This document shows, piece by piece, positions 60,595 to 64,000 of a stretch of DNA of 64,000 nucleotides (its first letter is position 1; every line of letters begins with the position of its first letter). The DNA comes from Paracoccaceae bacterium (lineage in GTDB: Bacteria; Pseudomonadota; Alphaproteobacteria; Rhodobacterales; Rhodobacteraceae). The position numbers and the translations under genes were made by a program. A model generated the notes under the pieces. The model was not told the DNA's origin and did no database searches. It was given only the letters and a program-made list of their open reading frames with translations. Location of the stretch: assembly GCA_029862205.1 (NCBI GenBank), contig JAOTXT010000012.1:1-64000 (forward strand), written 5' to 3'.

Positions 60595-61713
60595 ATGCTG
60601 ATCGGCTGTCCCAAGGAAATCAAGAACCAGGAGTACCGGGTCGGCATGACCCCGGCGGCCGCGCGCGAGGCAGTGGCCCACGGCCATGACGTGCTGATCG
60701 AGGCCGGCGCGGGCGTGGGCGCGGGTTTTCCGGATGCGGATTACGAGGCGGCGGGCGCGCGGCTTTCCGACGGACCCGGCCAGATCTTCGCCGAGGCCGA
60801 GATGGTGGTGAAGGTCAAGGAGCCCCAGGCCGGCGAACGCAAGCAGCTGCGCGAGGGCCAGGTCCTGTTCACCTATCTGCATCTGGCGCCGGACCCGGAG
60901 CAGACCAACGACCTGCTGGAATCAGGCGTCACCGCGATCGCCTACGAGACCGTGACCGACGACCGGGGCGGGCTGCCGCTGCTGGCGCCGATGTCCGAGG
61001 TCGCGGGGCGGCTGTCGCCGCAGGTGGGTGCCTGGGCGCTGCAAAAGGCCAATGGCGGGCGGGGCGTTCTAATGGGCGGCGTGCCGGGGGTCGGTCCGGC
61101 GGACGTGGTGGTGATCGGCAGCGGGGTCGTCGGCACCTACGCGGCGCGGGTCGCCGCCGGCATGGGCGCGCAGGTGACGGTGCTGGACCTCTCGCTCGAC
61201 CGGATGCGGTATCTGGACGATTGCTATAACGGGGTCCTCACGACGCGCTATGCCTCGCGCGCCGCGACCGAGGAACTGGTGGCAACCGCGGACCTGGTGA
61301 TCGGCGCGGTGCTGATCCCCGGCGCGGCGGCGCCGAAGCTGGTGACCAAGGCGCAGCTATCGGACATGAAACCCGGGGCCGCGATCGTCGATGTAGCGAT
61401 CGACCAGGGCGGCTGCTTCGAGACGTCGAAGGCGACCACCCATGACGATCCGATCTATATTGTCGATGGGATCGTGCATTACTGCGTGGCGAACATGCCG
61501 GGCGCGGTGGCGCGCTCCTCGACCATCGCGCTGGGCAACGCGACGCTGCCCTTCCTGCTGCAGCTGGCGAACAAGGGCTGGCGCGAGGCCTGCAAGGACA
61601 ACCCGCATCTGCTGGCGGGGCTCAACACCCATATGGGCAAGCTGACCAACTTTCCCGTGGGCCAGGCGCTGACGATGGATGTACTGTCGCCGAAACTGGC
61701 GTTGAGTATGTAG
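60595..61713 (+). CDS. ald: Alanine dehydrogenase
   Basis: 372 residues. MLIGCPKEIKNQEYRVGMTPAAAREAV is the AlaDH N-terminus, with the substrate His/Lys in VKVKEPQ and FTYLHLAPD, and the NAD-binding GSGVVGTYAARVAAGMGAQVTVLDLSLDR. It deaminates L-alanine to pyruvate and ammonia with NAD. The ATG at 60595 follows GGAAGGG. The 210-bp upstream gap shows no gene and no obvious Lrp-type gene is adjacent. The 3' end is followed, 13 bp on, by the giant hairpin copy 2. Confidence 0.96.
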   Translation: MLIGCPKEIKNQEYRVGMTPAAAREAVAHGHDVLIEAGAGVGAGFPDADYEAAGARLSDGPGQIFAEAEMVVKVKEPQAGERKQLREGQVLFTYLHLAPDPEQTNDLLESGVTAIAYETVTDDRGGLPLLAPMSEVAGRLSPQVGAWALQKANGGRGVLMGGVPGVGPADVVVIGSGVVGTYAARVAAGMGAQVTVLDLSLDRMRYLDDCYNGVLTTRYASRAATEELVATADLVIGAVLIPGAAAPKLVTKAQLSDMKPGAAIVDVAIDQGGCFETSKATTHDDPIYIVDGIVHYCVANMPGAVARSSTIALGNATLPFLLQLANKGWREACKDNPHLLAGLNTHMGKLTNFPVGQALTMDVLSPKLALSM

Positions 61714-61726
61714 GAGGTTCTTCCGC

Positions 61727-61822
61727 CCACCTCCCTCGCACCCGCCTCCCCGCCCAACCACCAATCATACGCATTGGTGGACAATTGGTGGTTGGGCGGG
61801 GAGGCGGGTGCGAGGGAGGTGG
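61727..61822. repeat. Giant hairpin, copy 2: perfect 39-bp inverted repeat
   Basis: Arms at 61727-61765 and 61784-61822 are perfectly complementary over 39 bp, with an 18-bp loop. The inner 25 bp (CCCGCCTCCCCGCCC, A, ACCACCAAT) match copy 1 apart from one position, where G/C in copy 1 is A/T here on both arms. The outer 14 bp differ from copy 1 and are still perfectly paired. The loop carries a homologous GGACAATT stretch. It lies between ald and the cupin gene and could end ald transcription. Confidence 0.95.
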
Positions 61823-61841
61823 ACCTAATACAGAGGCCACC

Positions 61842-62135
61842 ATGACAAAAGCCATACCCACCATCCATGTAGAGAATGACCATGTTCGCGTCACCGAATG
61901 GCGCTTCGCCCCCGGGGCCGCGACCGGCTGGCACCGGCATGACTTCGACTATGTGATCACGCCCGTCATCGGCGGCGAGGTGACCCTGGTCGATGGCCAG
62001 GGGAACCGGACGCCGTTCACCATGGTGCCGGGCACGTCCTATTTCCGCGCCGCCGGGGTCGAGCACGACGTGATCAATGGTGATGGCGGTGAGCTGGCGT
62101 TCGTTGAGGTGGAACTGAAGGGCCGTTCGGGGTGA
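61842..62135 (+). CDS. Small cupin-domain protein
   Basis: 97 residues, a single conserved beta-barrel. The metal-ligand pattern W-H-R-H-D-F-D-Y (GAATGWHRHDFDYVI) and the later VEHDVIN fit cupin motifs 1 and 2. It is too small for a known enzyme class; it might be a metal-dependent isomerase/dioxygenase-like or a sensing protein. The start ATG has GAGG 5 bases upstream. It lies 19 bp after the giant hairpin and may have its own start or share the ald transcript. Confidence 0.88.
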   Translation: MTKAIPTIHVENDHVRVTEWRFAPGAATGWHRHDFDYVITPVIGGEVTLVDGQGNRTPFTMVPGTSYFRAAGVEHDVINGDGGELAFVEVELKGRSG

Positions 62136-62144
62136 GGCACCGAT

Positions 62145-62211
62145 GTCCCGGGCTCGACCCGGGACCTCGTGGGCTTTCGGCGAACATCGAGGCCCCGGCT
62201 CAAGGCCGGGG
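62145..62211. repeat. Inverted pair of CCCGGG-type palindromes, second locus
   Basis: First unit 62145-62165 (GTCCCGGG, ctcga, CCCGGGAC), second unit 62192-62211 in the opposite orientation (GCCCCGG core read on the minus strand, then ggccttgag, CCGGGGC). Each is followed by CCTCG on its own strand, as in the locus at 8737-8805. The gap between the cupin and inositol-phosphatase genes shows nothing else. Confidence 0.85.
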
Positions 62212-62226
62212 CATTGACAAGCCGCG

Positions 62227-63012
62227 CTACCCCAGAAGCACTTTCCGCAAGCTCTCGTAGACATGGCCGTTGGCGGCGATGATCTCGCCGGTCTCGAGCA
62301 TGTCGCCATCGCTGAGCGAACCGAAGAGCGCGCCCGCCTCGCGCAGGATGCAGATGCCTGCGGCCATGTCCCAGGCGCCGAGGCCCCGCTCCCAGAACCC
62401 GTCGTAGCGGCCCGCCGCCACATAGGCCAGATCGAGCGCCGCCGAGCCGTAGCGGCGGACCCCCGCGCTGCGGGGCATCAGCGCCGCGAGTTCCTTCAGC
62501 GATGTCGGCAGGTTCGGGCTGGCGCCCCAAGGAATACCGGTCGAGAACAGCATCTCGCCGATCTCGCGCCGTGCGGAAACCCTTATCCGACGGTCGTTCA
62601 GCCAGGCACCCTGGCCTTTCTCGGCGACGAATATCTCGTCCTTGATGGGGTCGAGGATCACGCCCGCCACCATCTCGCCCCGGTGTTCCAGGCCGATGGA
62701 GACGGCCCAGTGGGGGATGCCGTGCAGAAAATTCGTCGTGCCATCAAGGGGATCGACGATCCAGCGGCGGGTCGGGTCGCGGCCCTCGACCGGATCGCTC
62801 TCCTCGCCGACCCAGCCGTAGTTGGGCCGGGCCTCCATCAGCTCGTCGCGGATCGTCCGTTCGGCCTTGCGGTCGGCATTCGAGACGAAATCGCCCGGGC
62901 CCTTGACGCTGACCTGCAGGTTCTCGACCTCGCCGAAGTCGCGCACCAGGCGGCGGCCGGCCTTGCGGGCGGCCTTGATCATCACGTTGAGGTTGGGCGA
63001 GGCGCTGGCCAA
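62227..63012 (-). CDS. Inositol monophosphatase family protein
   Basis: 261 residues, SuhB-like. The Mg-binding motifs are GEESDP near residue 68, WIVDPLDGTTNFLHGIPHWAVSIGL near 83 and ERGLGAWDMAAGICILREAGA near 210. It hydrolyses inositol phosphates or related sugar phosphates such as PAP-like substrates; in bacteria it may act with the transcription machinery. It begins 5 bp after efp on the same strand, an order common in Rhodobacterales. Confidence 0.93.
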   Translation of the reverse strand: MASASPNLNVMIKAARKAGRRLVRDFGEVENLQVSVKGPGDFVSNADRKAERTIRDELMEARPNYGWVGEESDPVEGRDPTRRWIVDPLDGTTNFLHGIPHWAVSIGLEHRGEMVAGVILDPIKDEIFVAEKGQGAWLNDRRIRVSARREIGEMLFSTGIPWGASPNLPTSLKELAALMPRSAGVRRYGSAALDLAYVAAGRYDGFWERGLGAWDMAAGICILREAGALFGSLSDGDMLETGEIIAANGHVYESLRKVLLG

Positions 63013-63017
63013 GACGG

Positions 63018-63581
63018 TTAAGCCCGCTCGACGTATTCGCCGGTCTCGGTCGAGACGACGACCGCCTCGCCCTGGCCGACAAAGGGCGGGACCATGATCT
63101 TGACCCCGTTGTCGAGCAGCGCCGGCTTGAACGAATTGGCCGCGGTCTGGCCGCGCACGACCGGCTCGGTCTCGGTCACCGCACAGGTCACCTTGTCGGG
63201 CAGGGTCACGCTAAGTGCCTCGGAGTCATAGTATTCTATGGTGACGGTCATGCCGTCCTGCAGGAACGGGCGGCGCTCGCCCAGGATATCGGCGGCAAGC
63301 TCGATCTGTTCGAAGGTCTCGGCATCCATGAAGACCAGCATACCGTCGGACTCGTACAGGAACTGCTGGTCCTTCTGTTCGAGCCGGACGCGGTCGACCT
63401 TGTCGGCCGAGCGGAACCGCTCGTTGAGCTTTGAGCCGTTGCGCAAGTTGCGCAGCTCGACCTGAGCGAAGGCGCCGCCCTTGCCGGGCTTGACGTGGTG
63501 GGTCTTCACCGCGACCCAGAGGCCGCCATTGTGCTCGATCACATTGCCGGGCCGGATTTCATTGCCGTTGATCTTTGGCAT
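63018..63581 (-). CDS. efp: Elongation factor P
   Basis: 187 residues, three beta-barrel domains. [47 protein letters not shown] is the N-terminal KOW domain; the tip Lys34 in PGKGGA would be beta-lysylated by EpmA/B-type enzymes, which are not in the window. It relieves ribosome stalling at polyproline stretches. The start ATG has AGGTGA about 8 bases upstream. It is the first gene of an efp-inositol phosphatase operon. Confidence 0.96.
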   Translation of the reverse strand: MPKINGNEIRPGNVIEHNGGLWVAVKTHHVKPGKGGAFAQVELRNLRNGSKLNERFRSADKVDRVRLEQKDQQFLYESDGMLVFMDAETFEQIELAADILGERRPFLQDGMTVTIEYYDSEALSVTLPDKVTCAVTETEPVVRGQTAANSFKPALLDNGVKIMVPPFVGQGEAVVVSTETGEYVERA

Positions 63582-63865
63582 GGGGGGTCACCTGAATGGG
63601 GGTAAGTCGCGGGCTCTATAGCCGGGGGTGCGGGGCGAGGCAAGGCGGGGGTGGGAGATCGCAGTCGGCTGGGTGGATTGGGGCGCTCTTAGGGGAGCGA
63701 TGCCACGGGCACGGGGATGCCGATACCTCGCCGCAAAGGATCAGAGGGTCGCGCCCGAACCGAGGGTGGGCGCAGTCGCGCCCGCGCCCCGTCGACTCAT
63801 CGGGGGGCGGGTCGGGCGCGATCCGGGGCTGACGCCCCGGGGGGTGCGGCAATGTTGTCGTCCGG
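63582..63865. other. Intergenic region upstream of efp
   Basis: About 280 bp, mostly GC-rich, with no gene seen. It must hold the efp promoter, which I could not place. A hairpin CCGGGGC-tgac-GCCCCGG (63823-63840) lies 26 bp beyond the stop of the cut gene at 63866. It lacks a T-run, so it is not called as a terminator. Confidence 0.5.
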
Positions 63866-64000
63866 TTAGTCTTCTAAGTTGGCTGATTGCTGACGGATGA
63901 AAACCCAATCGATTGCGCGTTTGATATGCGGTCGAAGAGTCTCAGGGTAAAGATGTTCCACAAAGCCATAGATGGCGGTTCCGATCGCCGTTGTTGCCGA
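63866..64000 (-). CDS. C-terminal part of an unidentified protein, cut by the window
   Basis: A frame open from the window edge for 44 residues to a TAA at 63866-63868. The end reads IGTAIYGFVEHLYPETLRPH followed by IKRAIDWVFIRQQSANLED. The mix of hydrophobic and charged residues and the sharp composition change at the stop argue for a real gene. The DNA is less GC-rich than its neighbours. The identity is not visible from this part. Confidence 0.6.
   Translation of the reverse strand, partial: SATTAIGTAIYGFVEHLYPETLRPHIKRAIDWVFIRQQSANLED

Noticed and set aside
61710-61740. REP overlapping the ald stop codon (GTAGGAGG)
   Set aside because: The TAG is preceded by G, but the following sequence gives no clear REP stem; it belongs to the flank of the giant hairpin.

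Overview
The window is a high-GC (about two thirds G+C by eye), densely coded chromosomal segment of an alphaproteobacterium, most likely from the Rhodobacterales. The pointers are a GcrA cell-cycle regulator, a phosphatidylcholine synthase of the Pcs type, a DUF1178 protein, a short phasin, a GAF-containing PtsP downstream of lysC, an argD-argF pair and a ROSE-like leader on a small heat-shock gene. No tRNA, rRNA, CRISPR array, prophage or classical insertion sequence was seen. Both ends cut through genes.

Layout. 1-3.4 kb: LivG-type ATPase (cut by the window edge), long-chain acyl-CoA ligase and an Hsp20 gene. 3.9-5 kb: phasin and a secreted trypsin-like protease. 5-10.3 kb: a glycolate oxidase operon, glcD-glcE-X-glcF, where X is an unrecognised 389-residue protein. 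10.5-14.8 kb: Tat-exported intradiol dioxygenase, then lysC and ptsP. 15-15.8 kb: a REP-associated transposase (RAYT A) between REP pairs. 15.8-17.8 kb: DUF1178, gcrA and an ABC-2 permease. 17.9-26 kb: a polar amino-acid-type uptake and catabolic operon (binding protein, enolase-superfamily enzyme, class III aminotransferase, two permeases, a small unknown, ATPase), followed by a methyltransferase and an amidinotransferase-fold hydrolase. 26-29.6 kb: pentapeptide-repeat protein, host-attachment-family protein and a Nudix-amidotransferase-EamA operon. 29.6-32 kb: argD-argF behind a promoter and early terminator. 32-38 kb: small secreted protein, AAA ATPase divergent from an unknown gene, membrane transporter-like protein, CoA transferase. 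37.7-40.6 kb: a Cpx-like Spy-regulator-kinase operon. 40.7-44.5 kb: nadD, pcs, ettA, two tiny membrane proteins. 44.5-46 kb: RAYT B and several REP clusters. 46-55.3 kb: GNAT, 2,3-diaminopropionate ammonia-lyase with an M24 peptidase, flavin monooxygenase, MFS and MATE transporters, and a ferredoxin, FG-GAP protein and amidotransferase that overlap. 55.4-60.4 kb: thiamine pyrophosphokinase, an acidic unknown protein and a MotA/MotB-like pair with very long coiled coils. 60.6-64 kb: alanine dehydrogenase, cupin, inositol monophosphatase, efp and a cut gene.

Most genes look like normal core metabolism. The unusual biology is in the gaps. Two diverged RAYTs each sit among REP hairpins of their own sequence type, and in four places the REP 5' GTAG supplies the TAG stop codon of the preceding reading frame. 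Three homologous AT-rich elements, each ending in the palindrome TCTCAC-N1-2-GTGAGA, lie downstream of REPs in the same relative orientation. Two giant hairpins have perfect 38- and 39-bp arms, share an inner core with a compensatory base change, and differ in their outer arms. A third family of CCCGGG-type palindrome pairs is also present. Together these point to several palindromic repeat families active in this genome.
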